Made by a program: the position numbers and the translations under genes. Source: Hirudo medicinalis (lineage: Eukaryota; Annelida; Clitellata; Hirudinida; Hirudinidae). From it: 64,000 nucleotides of DNA. The stretch covers positions 1,630-65,629 of the forward strand of contig MPNW01000222.1 in NCBI GenBank assembly GCA_011800805.1. The letters run 5' to 3'. This document shows, in pieces, positions 35,401-45,871 of the stretch. The notes below the pieces were generated by a model. It was not told where the DNA came from, ran no database searches, and was given only the letters and a program-made list of their open reading frames with translations. Numbering within the stretch: position 1 is the stretch's first letter; each line of letters starts with the position of its first letter.

Positions 35401-36202
35401 ATATCTGTAATTTCGGCGTCCTATGCAGTTGTTCACCCAGGGACAATGGTGATCGAATACCTAAATAAAAATAAACTTAAGAAAATTAACTTCCAGGCTT
35501 GGAATCAATTTAAAGATAACTCAACAACATATTTAGTAATTGCCTGGTGAATAAAATGCCAAAATGGCATATTATGACACCATCAATGTGAAAAACAAAG
35601 ACTGAATTTACTTCAACACATTTATTGCAAACACTGCAATGGGAACATCTTGGTGGTCTGTAGAATCTGCAAGTCTGGCACCATTTAAGTCTTGTCGGGA
35701 TGCCGTTGACATCGACGTTCTTGAATAGCGGTGCTCTGGAGTCACCAGCTTTAACTTCATCATCTTCGGCTTCATTTGGAGGGAGTAATAATTTGACAAT
35801 GTTGAAAAGACATTAAAGTTTTGGAAAATATTATCAGTTTCAAAACAAATGCATTTTTATCAAAAGAATTAATATTGAAATTAATATCACTGATTCATAA
35901 CTTGTCCTCAAAATGTTAATACCTTTTGGATAAATTCCCGGATTGCTAAACGTTGATCGGAAAAAGTTTATCACGACAAAAAGAGTGACTATAGCCTGGT
36001 ACACAATAACCACTGGACTCAACTCTTTAACCAAAAAGGGAGATCTAGACGTGGACAAAAGTCATTATTTTGGTTTTTGGAATAAGTTTGTGACAAAACT
36101 AATAAGAACTTACGCGCAGGCAAAGAAAATCGTCGTACATAAGATGAGAATACTCCAAGCGAAAGTCGCCGGAACAATTTTACCTGAAGGTTTGCAGGGC
36201 AT
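32450..36202 (-). CDS. Palmitoyltransferase, ZDHHC5/ZDHHC8 type
   Basis: DHHC enzymes transfer palmitate to cysteines of membrane proteins; ZDHHC5/8 act at the plasma membrane and endosomes. The start ATG at 36202 reads [17 protein letters not shown], close to the ZDHHC5/8 N terminus. In order: helix 1 ([14 protein letters not shown]); helix 2 in the next exon ([17 protein letters not shown]) with the NPGIYPK motif; the cysteine-rich domain ([19 protein letters not shown]); DHHC at 35443-35454 in [21 protein letters not shown]; helices 3 and 4; [10 protein letters not shown]; and [15 protein letters not shown], equivalent to the TTxE-type region. The last exons (from 34,280; main exon 32450-34076) encode about 540 Ser-rich disordered residues ending in EISV, the same class I PDZ-binding end as human ZDHHC5/8. 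Frame is intact throughout, including a T9 run in the DHHC exon. Confidence 0.92.
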
Positions 36203-38765
36203 CCCGCATACCGATCGTTTGACAATTATCTTGAAAACCAGAGAATCACTAAATGTTACTACAAATACAAATTACCAAGACCGTGCCAATATTTTCATCA
36301 GAATTATAATTTCGGAACCCAAAATTTAAAAGTTAAATGTAAACAAGAACATTCCTGTGTTGATCTGGTAGCGCTAATTTTATTAAATGCAAAAGAAAAG
36401 TGAATCTTTTCTTAATATTTTTATTTAATTAAAGTTATGTATGTATTTTTTACATATAATTTTAACATCGGTATATTTCAGAAAATTCATAATAGACTCA
36501 CTATCCAGTAGAATCTCAATGATTTCAACAAGTTTTTCTTCTTTGTTTAAGATAGATATTTGGGTTATCGATTCAAATTCTCTCGTATGGGTAAATATAA
36601 TAAAAATGCAACAGGAAAGTCAGCATCATCTCTGAAGAATAATTACTTCAGCACGAGAGTCTGAACATGTCTGTGGAATTAATCTGTGGAACAAGCTAGA
36701 TGAGGAGACAATATATTCAGATTCGTTGGGAGTATTTAAAATAGGACTATCGAAATTAAATATTGAATTAAAAAGGAGTGGTTTCTGATACAAACCACTA
36801 TACATTAATGGTACGTTAAGTTAGAACATTAACTTTTAAGGCAAAATTTACAATATCATTGAATGGAGCAGCAGTGTCCTGGAAGATGAGAATGATTTGT
36901 TTTAATTTGTTTTAATCTAGTTATTAATTTAGAATCGTTAAAATTGTGATATTTACAAATAAGAACAAACTTTTTAACCCGTCTTTTAGTCATGATGGTT
37001 ATCGGATGTTTTGTTTGTCAATGTCTTAATGACGACTTTTTAATGCCATTAAGATAACGATAACGAGGATGATGATCATGACGATATAAACGCCTTAGGG
37101 CAACCGGTGTGTGGCACATGCTGGAGATAACGGCGAAAGAATGATTGTGATGTGAGCATAAACGTTTTCATATCCACTTTTGGACAGAAAACATGTGCCA
37201 ACGTTAAGCATTCTTCGGACTCATTTAAATATGTGACCAGTAGTCATTTTGGAGATCAGAAAGCAATCGATGATGGAATCTTTCAGAACCCCGAAGAGCA
37301 AGCAGGGTGTTTGTTGAATGTTAATTAGAGAAGAGCAACAGAGAAGTTGAATATTATTATTTCAAGAGGCAACGCTCCTTGTTTACTCTCATTATAACTT
37401 CTAGTCACGAACGGTCTGGGCAAACAGTTTTTCAAGTGGTGGACCGGTCGGTGATCCTTTTTGCAACCATCACGTGCACTTTCTTCCATCAACACGCAAG
37501 CAACTCGCACACACACGTTCACAATAAAGTTCCGCTACAACTTTTCCCACAGACGAGGTGAGTTTTGCCCCGCGAGCGTATAAGGAGTTCTTATTGGATG
37601 ATGTTTAAAGGTTTCTGAGCAACTTTTTAATTTATGCGCCCCAATGATGCACTCGATTGGACACAACAGACAATGGGAGGAGTCAAAGAGGGAGCGCTTT
37701 AAAACGAGAGAAAGTTTCAAGTTTGTTTAAAAATATTCAAGAGCTCTGCACATATCTTTGCATAATAATTATTCGCAAATTAATCGCAATCACAGGTGTT
37801 CCACTGCCATTAAGGTGCCTCACTTGAGCGTCGATTCGATTACAAACTGAGCGAGGGTTCACTCATCATCTCGATGACTAAGGCACGTACAGGATTGACC
37901 AACGCGCACGTCCACGATGACGTGAGAATGACATCGCAACACTGCAGTCCACCATGAGACAGCATCCATCTTTTCCAGCTGCTCGTCATCAGACCGAACT
38001 GGAAAACTACCGCATGCCACTTCTGAATGAGTCGAATGAAGAGAATGAGAATGAATTCGTCTCCCGAGAAAACATGTGACCTCGGAGAATCGTGAGACAT
38101 TTTACCTCGGTCGGTTATTTTTATTGCTAATCGTTTCTTTTACATTTCGGGGTATTACGCAACCCCCTCCAATTAAGCAATTAACCGAGTAATTGGTCGA
38201 TTATGGAGCCTGCGTGTGTGGTCTTGGTTTTCCCGTGTAAATATTTGTCGAACGCCTCGGCACGGAACGCATGGAAGAATGTTCCATTTGCCAGGAGATG
38301 CTTCCAGACTCCGCCCACCTTCATGCCACCTGTCAATCAAAGCGAGCGCTCCATAATGTCTGGCGTGCTGGAATCATGTTCTAGACACCACGCAAAGTTA
38401 GTTCTCATCCTGACAAGGAGTCACTCCATGGAGATATTATTTATTCTTACGAAACTTTCCTTCAATCGGACGACAATAATTGAAGTCGAACATTCTAAGG
38501 AAACGTGTCAATGAAATGGTTATTAGGTGAATGTTCATAATTGGCTACCTGCACGAAATTACCGAGGACCACACACATCTTCTAATTGAGAAGTACCTCT
38601 CGCATTTATTCTCCGTCTTTTCATCGGATTATTCAGAGTTGCATCGGATTGTTGTCGAGATCGTTGTACCTCACGAATATTCACGGCCTTCTTTCTCTAA
38701 TTTGCCGACTACCGTTGCGAACCCTTGCACCATTACCGACCAATCGTCCGCACGGATAATCTGGA
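36203..38765. other. Gene-poor interval before the NK4 region
   Basis: Holds promoter space for the palmitoyltransferase and probably upstream sequence for the homeobox gene. Apart from a possible retroelement fragment at 36,669-36,788 I see no supportable coding exon; open frames at 37,325-38,514 are short and lack codon-like composition. Confidence 0.5.
36669..36788 (+). pseudogene. Possible tail of a non-LTR retrotransposon polymerase
   Basis: The plus strand reads VCGINLWNKLDEETIYSDSLGVFK... to a stop at 36788. The pattern of G-x-x-[IL]WN-x-L, acidic residues, Ser-Leu-x-x-F-K is common at the C terminus of LINE reverse transcriptases. There is no catalytic region upstream, so at most it is a short fossil. 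Confidence 0.3.
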
Positions 38766-39512
38766 ATGATGTCTTCAAAAGAAGCTGAACAAAACAATTT
38801 CTCCTACATTGGCTACGAGGCCTCCCACGACGTCACAAACATGGATGACTTCCAGAGAAAACTGGCCGAGAACAAAAGTTCCAGAATGATCGGAGGCAAT
38901 ACCGACTATAACTTACCACACGATCGAAACTACGGCCACGTTGCGGCAGACGACAACGATGACGACGACCACGGCTACACTTACTACCACCAGCAGCAAC
39001 AGCAGCATACACTCTTCACGTACCAAGGTTTCTTTGGCGACTCGTACGCAGAAAACGTCTCCTCATTTCCTTACCCTTACAAAAAGCTGACTCTTTCTCA
39101 TTACGAAGACAACGAAAGAAGCGGCAAGTCATTCGCGAATGACAACATGGAAAGCGATTCCAATTCCTGTTTCCGACCAAAGAACGAGAACTTCGTCCAA
39201 TACTCCTCTTCATCGAACAACAGCGAATACGAGTTCACCTCGTACAACCAACCCATCGCCTTCAATCAGCCGCAATTTAGATTTCCTCAACCCGCCTTTC
39301 AACCATACACGTCTGCGTTAGAAGAAATCGGCTTTGAAAACGAGAAGCTGACCTACAAACCTCCACAGGATGATGTCGACCATCCAAACTTGGCAGACCA
39401 TTTTTCTCATCAGATTTATCACGACAAGACACAATCGACCGTTTTCTTCAAAGAAGTTGATGCCGAGTCAAGAAATCACTTTGAAATTCGAGGTTTTATT
39501 CCATGTTTGTAA
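38766..39512 (+). CDS. Open exon 5' of NK4 (possible N-terminal coding exon)
   Basis: A 248-codon open frame with ATG at 38766, unusually long for this AT-rich DNA and with higher GC and mixed third positions, so it is likely coding. The product is hydrophilic and rich in Asn, Asp, Ser, Tyr, Gln and His (for example HQQQQQHTLF), as expected for a transcription-factor N terminus. No signal peptide, helix or known domain. It lies on the same strand as the NK4 homeodomain exon 1.6 kb downstream. A donor could sit just before the stop (ATTCGAG|GTTTTA). Whether it is an alternative first exon of NK4 or a separate gene cannot be settled here. Confidence 0.5.
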   Translation: MMSSKEAEQNNFSYIGYEASHDVTNMDDFQRKLAENKSSRMIGGNTDYNLPHDRNYGHVAADDNDDDDHGYTYYHQQQQQHTLFTYQGFFGDSYAENVSSFPYPYKKLTLSHYEDNERSGKSFANDNMESDSNSCFRPKNENFVQYSSSSNNSEYEFTSYNQPIAFNQPQFRFPQPAFQPYTSALEEIGFENEKLTYKPPQDDVDHPNLADHFSHQIYHDKTQSTVFFKEVDAESRNHFEIRGFIPCL

Positions 39513-39818
39513 AAATAGATTAAATATATAAACTTATAATTGTTTATGAAATAATCAATATGTTATATATATATTTGATTGATTTGCGCTCGAATCGTTT
39601 AACATTAAGCTCATCAAACGTTACGAAAAATACGGCCGACTGTAACGTAAACAATGCAAACATCATATTCTTCGGAATATTTCCTAACAATAAAGTGGCT
39701 GATTTCACCTGCTTACAACCACAATGACCGCAAGTTTCTTCCGAGTTGAATAGGATCAGGTTTTGAACTCTCCTAGGAACACGAATTTACGATGCACGAG
39801 ACGAATCTTTCGTAAGGA

Positions 39819-40541
39819 ATGGAGTTTCCGAGTTACGTCTGTCCCATCGCTGCCGGCACTATTTCAGCAGCTTATCCTGTCCACAAGTGGGTCAAGGCTG
39901 GAGATTACAATCCAGTCGACGATCCGGTTTTAGCTAATCGTTGGATTCCGATAAACGAAAACAACAACCAGACTTGCAACGAATGTTTTTACGCCACGGT
40001 AGACGGCTTCCCCAACTTCACGAGGGGTGGAAGCGTTCACAGAATGGATGTACATGGTGGACACACGAAAGTGCAGCCTTGTTTCAATCATCGGTTTCAT
40101 CCATGTTACCACTCCGCCATTCATTCTTGTCCTCATAGCTGCTTTGAAAACTCTCCAATAGATTACAGGTTGCTGTTGCAGCAGTGTCGATCGCAGCAGA
40201 CCCTCGACTACCTGCAGCATCATGAAAATCAGAGACTGAATTCAGAATTTTATCATCAAAACTGTGACCGGCTAAATGCTTTCATCAACTGTCAATCAGC
40301 TTCGCTTGAAGAGCAAAATTTGCAGCGACCTCGAGAAAATGTCCCAACCGATATGATCAGGCAGTTCATAAGAAATGCCAGCATAAACCACTACCTCAAC
40401 TCAGAGTACTCGGTCCATTCCTCCGATTCGAGTTATTTTTTTCAGAAGAGGCAGGCAACAATGGAGATGAGTCCCGAGTTGAAAGATATTTTGGAGTACA
40501 GATACAAGCTCCAGGAGATCAACGAATCTTCCAATCAATGA
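39819..40541 (+). CDS. Second open exon 5' of the NK4 homeobox
   Basis: A 240-codon open frame beginning MEFPSYVCPIAAGTISAAYP, with coding-like composition. The product is rich in His, Cys, Asn and Gln (HPCYHSAIHSCPHSC) and ends in a short helical, charged segment containing KDILEYRYKLQEI. No zinc finger fits cleanly. It is 590 bases upstream of the exon that carries the NK4 homeodomain, on the same strand, and a phase-1 donor near its end (TCGA|GTTATT) would join that exon in frame. I infer it is the N-terminal coding exon of NK4; it lacks an obvious TN (FSVxDIL) motif. It could instead be a separate single-exon gene. Confidence 0.5.
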   Translation: MEFPSYVCPIAAGTISAAYPVHKWVKAGDYNPVDDPVLANRWIPINENNNQTCNECFYATVDGFPNFTRGGSVHRMDVHGGHTKVQPCFNHRFHPCYHSAIHSCPHSCFENSPIDYRLLLQQCRSQQTLDYLQHHENQRLNSEFYHQNCDRLNAFINCQSASLEEQNLQRPRENVPTDMIRQFIRNASINHYLNSEYSVHSSDSSYFFQKRQATMEMSPELKDILEYRYKLQEINESSNQ

Positions 40542-41127
40542 ATAATCACTTGAACATCCACAATGAGATTCGGATTGAAAAAGATTTTTATGAAGAATTA
40601 AGAACTCTTGTAAAACGTAGTGACATAAGCTTAGTGGTTAAGAGGAACAAGCAAAACACATGCCGGTTGCACTTACGTAGTTACGCAGTGTCCAACGTAA
40701 GTCTGCCAGAGTTTTTAAATGGAATTTTATTTTTAGCGAAGAGTAAGGAAGATGTACAAAGAAGCTGCATAATCACAGGAGCATAGACCTGCTAACGTAG
40801 ACATACTAGCACGCTTTGGAAACGATAAACAATTGCAACGGAAACAGACTTTTAACCATAACAAGCCTTCACTCACAAACATTAATACGTCATCAACCTC
40901 CCTTATATTAACAACTCCTATGAGTTCTTGTCTCATCAATTAGCTTGATGTTCCTCTATATTTTCAGTTATTCATCAATCGTTAATGCTTTCGCACATAA
41001 CCTTTAAGGTACAAATTCTCCGAGGGATAAATATAGATTTAGATGCACTCGAACTTCTTTAATCTTCACCTAATGAAGGTTTTTGAATTGTCAAAGGTTT
41101 TTCATTTCAAACTCTAAACATTTTCAG

Positions 41128-43577
41128 ACGATAAGCAACAAGATTTACCAAAGATAGTTTTAAATAGCAACGACCTCGTTGCCAACAACAGCAACACCTC
41201 GCCAACCACACACGACAACGACATCACGACGACCACCCACAAAAACAGCGAACTAACCCCGTCGTCGACCACGTCTTCGGACAAAAAGTTCCTCGAAAAA
41301 GTCCAAAGAATCAGTCATTCGAGCAAAACACCGCCACAAAAACAGCAAGCAAAAACTTCGCCCTCCGTGTCCAAATCTTCGACATCGGCCGTTACCACCT
41401 CGACCACCAACACCGCCACCACTGCTTGCGTTTCATCCACCGATGAAAACTCAGGCAAATGTCGTCTGCTCCTCCATAAAACAAAGCGAAAACCGAGGAT
41501 TCTTTTCTCACAAGCTCAGGTCTACGAACTAGAAAGAAGGTTCAAACAGCAGAGGTACCTGTCTGCTCCCGAAAGAGATCAACTGGCAAACATTCTCAAA
41601 CTCAGCTCCCAGCAGGTAAGAGGAATTGCACTCTTAGTCATTGAACATCGCCTAAGAGATCCGTACCATGGATATTGATATTGATATTGGATATTGATCG
41701 GTTAATGAATTATTCGTGCATTTAACTAAATAAATAAGCATAATGTATGTTGAGCAGCAAGAAAGCATGCTTAATTATTACGTAAGGCTTTATTAACCCC
41801 GTTGTGGGACCACCCTTCTAGTCGTTTATTAAGAAATAATAAAACTAATAATAATACAATAACATACAATCCATACACGCTCCTGAGAACACAGGGATTC
41901 AGTGTGGAAACATTCATCGAAGGGGTCAATCCATCATGAGTTTCAAGATCACATTCAAGATCGCATTCAAGATCACATTGAGATACACAATCGTTTTTAA
42001 GATATTTTTCTGCACAAACAAAAACTTTGTTTACATTTTTCAAGTTGTGCATCATTTACTCAAATGTTTATTAACATGAGAGTTGATTGGTTTAATGTCG
42101 GGTGTAATACGATGTAATGAATTATCTTACAACAACCTGTTGCAATCAAAATCATTGATTGCATCGTTAAGGTTACAATTCTCTTCTATTTAAGTTCAAG
42201 TACGCAAAGGATGTATAATATTTTATCCATTGCAAAATTCTATTATTTAATGTTCTATTAAGTACTAATATTGAATATATTATATACTAATATTAAATAC
42301 ATAATTGTAGTCGGTTATACTATGATTTCTGATAACACAACAACCTGTTACAATGAAAACGAACGTAAAGGAGTGTGTTCGTCTAAGATTTCCAACTTCA
42401 GGAAAAAATATCGTCTTCTAATTAAATGTCATTCATAAAGATGTAAGTCATCAAAATTATCAGAGTTAGCAGTATTGCGGTTAAATTTCAACATAAGTTA
42501 TTGCATTTCAAGAACCGGGCCTCCAAGACCACCCAAGACACGAGCATTCGAACCTCTTTGAGTATGCGGCTTATTTTTCACCAGATTCCACAAATAGTCG
42601 AAAGCATGGCTTTGTAAGGGTTATGATTTAGTTAAATGTAATGAGACTCACTCAGGCGTACGAATATATGACGACAAAATATTAAATATGCGTGCATAAT
42701 ACGTAGCATAATATAATAATGAATTTAATTTATAAAAGCTTGCAAACTATATTAACGAAAGCGATTCCAGTGATAAATTAAAATGTACATCTTCAGCTTA
42801 AAATTCCAATGTCGCCATAAATAAAAAATGTTCCAAATTACAAAAAAAAAACAGTTAAAAATCCAACTGGACTCCTTAAATGTAATTCGACGATTTCATA
42901 TGATGTCATATGACATCCCTGCTTACCAGAAATTTAATAATTATATTAATCTGTCATGCATCCGGCCATTTATATTTACATAATAATTATTTTATTGCAA
43001 TAATTTTTTAGCATGTTCTAATAACTATCATAATGAAACACGGCAGGTCAAGATATGGTTTCAGAACAGAAGATACAAGATGAAGAGACAGACTCAAGAC
43101 AAGAGCCTGGAGCAACTGACAATCATGCAACAACACCAGCATCACCAACTCCACTCTCCGAGAAGGATCTCCGTGCCAGTACTCGTCAGGGACGGAAAGC
43201 CATGCCCTTCCTCCGGATCAGTCAACGCAATCCGTTTGTCCTCTTTTCCAGGGCCATCCTCACCGATGCCCTACTGCATGTCGCCATCTTCTTACATTTC
43301 CGTGCAACAACAAACACAGCAGCAGCAACAGACGTCCGTCAGCGATGGTCACCTGCCTCCTCAGGCACATCCCTATGCTATGAACAGCGGCAGCATGGTC
43401 CCAGAGTTCGATTATCACCAAAACCGTCAAATAGCCTCGTATGGTCAGTTCGCAACAACTTTGCAGCAAAACTTCACCGATGACCAGAGCACTTTCATCG
43501 CACCTTATGACTCGTCCATTGTCAATAGAGACGCCAGTATGTTTTCTGCCAACCAGTACATGAACAGGACCTGGTAA
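41128..43577 (+). CDS. NK4: NK4 (tinman/Nkx2-5 class) homeobox transcription factor, homeodomain exons
   Basis: NK4 factors specify heart and visceral mesoderm in bilaterians. Exon 41128-41615 carries a Ser/Thr/Asn-rich linker and the first part of the homeodomain ([20 protein letters not shown], then [18 protein letters not shown]). Exon 43047-43577 carries [15 protein letters not shown], with Tyr54, the NK2-class hallmark. Next comes a full NK2-specific domain ([15 protein letters not shown]), then a Gln/Ser/Tyr-rich activation region ending in RTW. KPR at the start, [12 protein letters not shown] and [14 protein letters not shown] are closer to Nkx2-5/2-3/2-6 than to Nkx2-1 (which has KRR, QQKYLSAPEREH and NHRYK), though the Met after YK is an Nkx2-1-like residue where Nkx2-5 has Cys. 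The intron splits the homeobox between residues 44 and 45. N-terminal exons are probably those at 38.8-40.5 kb. Confidence 0.9.
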
Positions 43578-45871
43578 CTCGGCCGCATGCTCCACGAGAA
43601 ATCTCGTTACCGTGACGGGTTGAGTCAATTAGTACGTCAATGACGGCATAAGGAACGATGTGTCGAATGTATATCGATGCTTAATCGATATTTTTAATGA
43701 CTATCAGTTATTTCAATATCAGACCCGTCGACCATATTTTCGTTTCATTGTTATGTACATTTTCCAGATATTCTAATCTGAAAAATCCAAGATGCCTTGT
43801 TTTTGAGTGATGGTTTATTTAATCAATGTCTCCGAACACACCGTTCAGACGCTCATCAGTAGCCAATTTACTAAAACTTTTCATTTAGACAATAAAATTA
43901 CTGGCGAGTATTGATGAGTGTGACTTGAAATGTATATAATGTCACCACTATCATCAGCATCATCATCGTCGTCGTCATCATCATTATCATCATCGACCGA
44001 ACAACTTTAACATGGCAAGTCCACAATAAGCATACAATTTACTTTGGAAGTGATGAAGAAGCACATTTGAGGAAGCAAAGGCATCGCTGCAATGTCACAA
44101 TTAGTTCTATGAATAACATTTTTGGGAGTTGATCAATAACATTTACTAATGCAGATGATGATCACGACGACGACGATGATAGCGATGGCGATGATGATGA
44201 TGACTGTTATCAGCGGCACCACCTCTTAACCATAAACAATTACCTCTCAGGTTCTAGAGCAGTTAACGTGGAGGATATTTTTGGTTAATTTTATTACCAA
44301 ATTTTTAAGCGCTCCTGATAACGATGGCCTTTTCTCGTGCCGAATTGGTGGAATTCTGCTCCTGGAACACACGCAAGACACAACAGCTCCGGGCAATGAG
44401 AGAACAACACGTCTTCTCTTTATCTCAGACATACACGACCTAATCTTTTATTTATTGCCTTACGATAGCACCATTGGTTTTTTTGTTATCACAGAGAGAG
44501 AGCTCCTTATCTCTTTAAGGATGCTACCGCTGGCCGCTTCCGTTGGTCTGTGTTTATTTGTCGCTGTCTGCCTTTCCAGACGAACGCTTCAAGCAACTTC
44601 CCTCATTCCATTACCACAATCGTCTGCTTGACTCGAAGCCATACCTCTCACGTGTCTTTATCGTACAGGTATTGATGTACATAAACAGGAGATGTGCAGG
44701 ACATTGAGCAGATACTGGTTAACAAGCAGCTCAGACATCGGATGGGCAATCAAAAATATGGGCCTGGCGCAAGGCATCATTTCCGTTTCATCATCATTAC
44801 CATCATCGATCACTAAATGATTTGAAATTAACATAAACTTTATTAAGCACTTTATAATCCATTGTAAACATCCGTACCCCATTCAATTTGTAAAAATATA
44901 TTGAGATATATGAAAACGTAAAAGATTATAAGTGAATATTTAACTTAATTGATCAAGTGACTTCTAAAGAACTCGTAATAACGGTTATTCCTAAACATTC
45001 GGTTTGATCATCATCATCGTCATGATCATCATTCTTGTTTTGACATAAACAACGACCAACTGACTCCTGACACGTGTCTCCATTAAAATGATAACCCAAT
45101 TTGAGGAGTACAAACTGACCAATGAAGGTCACCTCGCATGATGGATGCGGCCTGTTAAGCCGTTCCATCGAAAATGGCACTGTGGGCGAGTCATTAATTG
45201 GAATGGAAGCAGGCGACCTATCGCATTTGTCTGTTATTTGGTACCGCTAAGTGACAATAATTTGCTCTGACGTTCGATAAGTTTTTACTGCATTCGAATT
45301 CTTATATTTTATAACTTATTTTCATTCGAATTTTGAGGCAATATGGCATATTTAAAGCTGCGATTACAAAATATCCTAGAAGTCTGAGTTAACATAGAAT
45401 TTCGTAACACTTATTTATAATGATTAAAAAGACGAAAGCTCACATAATAAGTACATCAACTTAGCTTGGGATTAAAGTTAATAAGTAAAATTTTTATTAC
45501 ACACATTTCCGCAGTGATGATGACATGATTGGCCAGAATTAGTGCTAGAAATAGAAAATGTAAAAATATGCACAAAATCTCCCAAGAATTGTATGCCGAG
45601 GAAAAACCGTTTGATTGACAGTTTGTTTGCTTGGGACACACATTGCCCAGTGTGAGTCTTTTTCAGTTTTTAATGCTAATTTTTTTAATTTAAAGATGCT
45701 TTCATTTACATAATATTTTTTTATTTAATAGGAATGCAATTTTAAAATTCAATTTTGGACGTTCGTTGTGCATGTTTTTGTTTACAGGCAGGTCTTAACT
45801 ATCATTATATGGAGATGCCGGCGAAGATGAAAAGTAATCTGATATAAAGTAACCATTTTTCATAAAATACA
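43578..45871. other. Intergenic stretch with GAT/CAT tracts
   Basis: Between the NK4 stop and the HELQ start. Short triplet tracts at about 43,950-43,995, 44,150-44,200 and 45,008-45,030. The open frames here (for example 44,281-44,631) show no splice context or family likeness, and I do not call them genes. Confidence 0.55.

Noticed and set aside
44281..44631. Possible small membrane protein
   Set aside because: Open for 116 codons but no donor/acceptor, no neighbour exon and no recognisable family.
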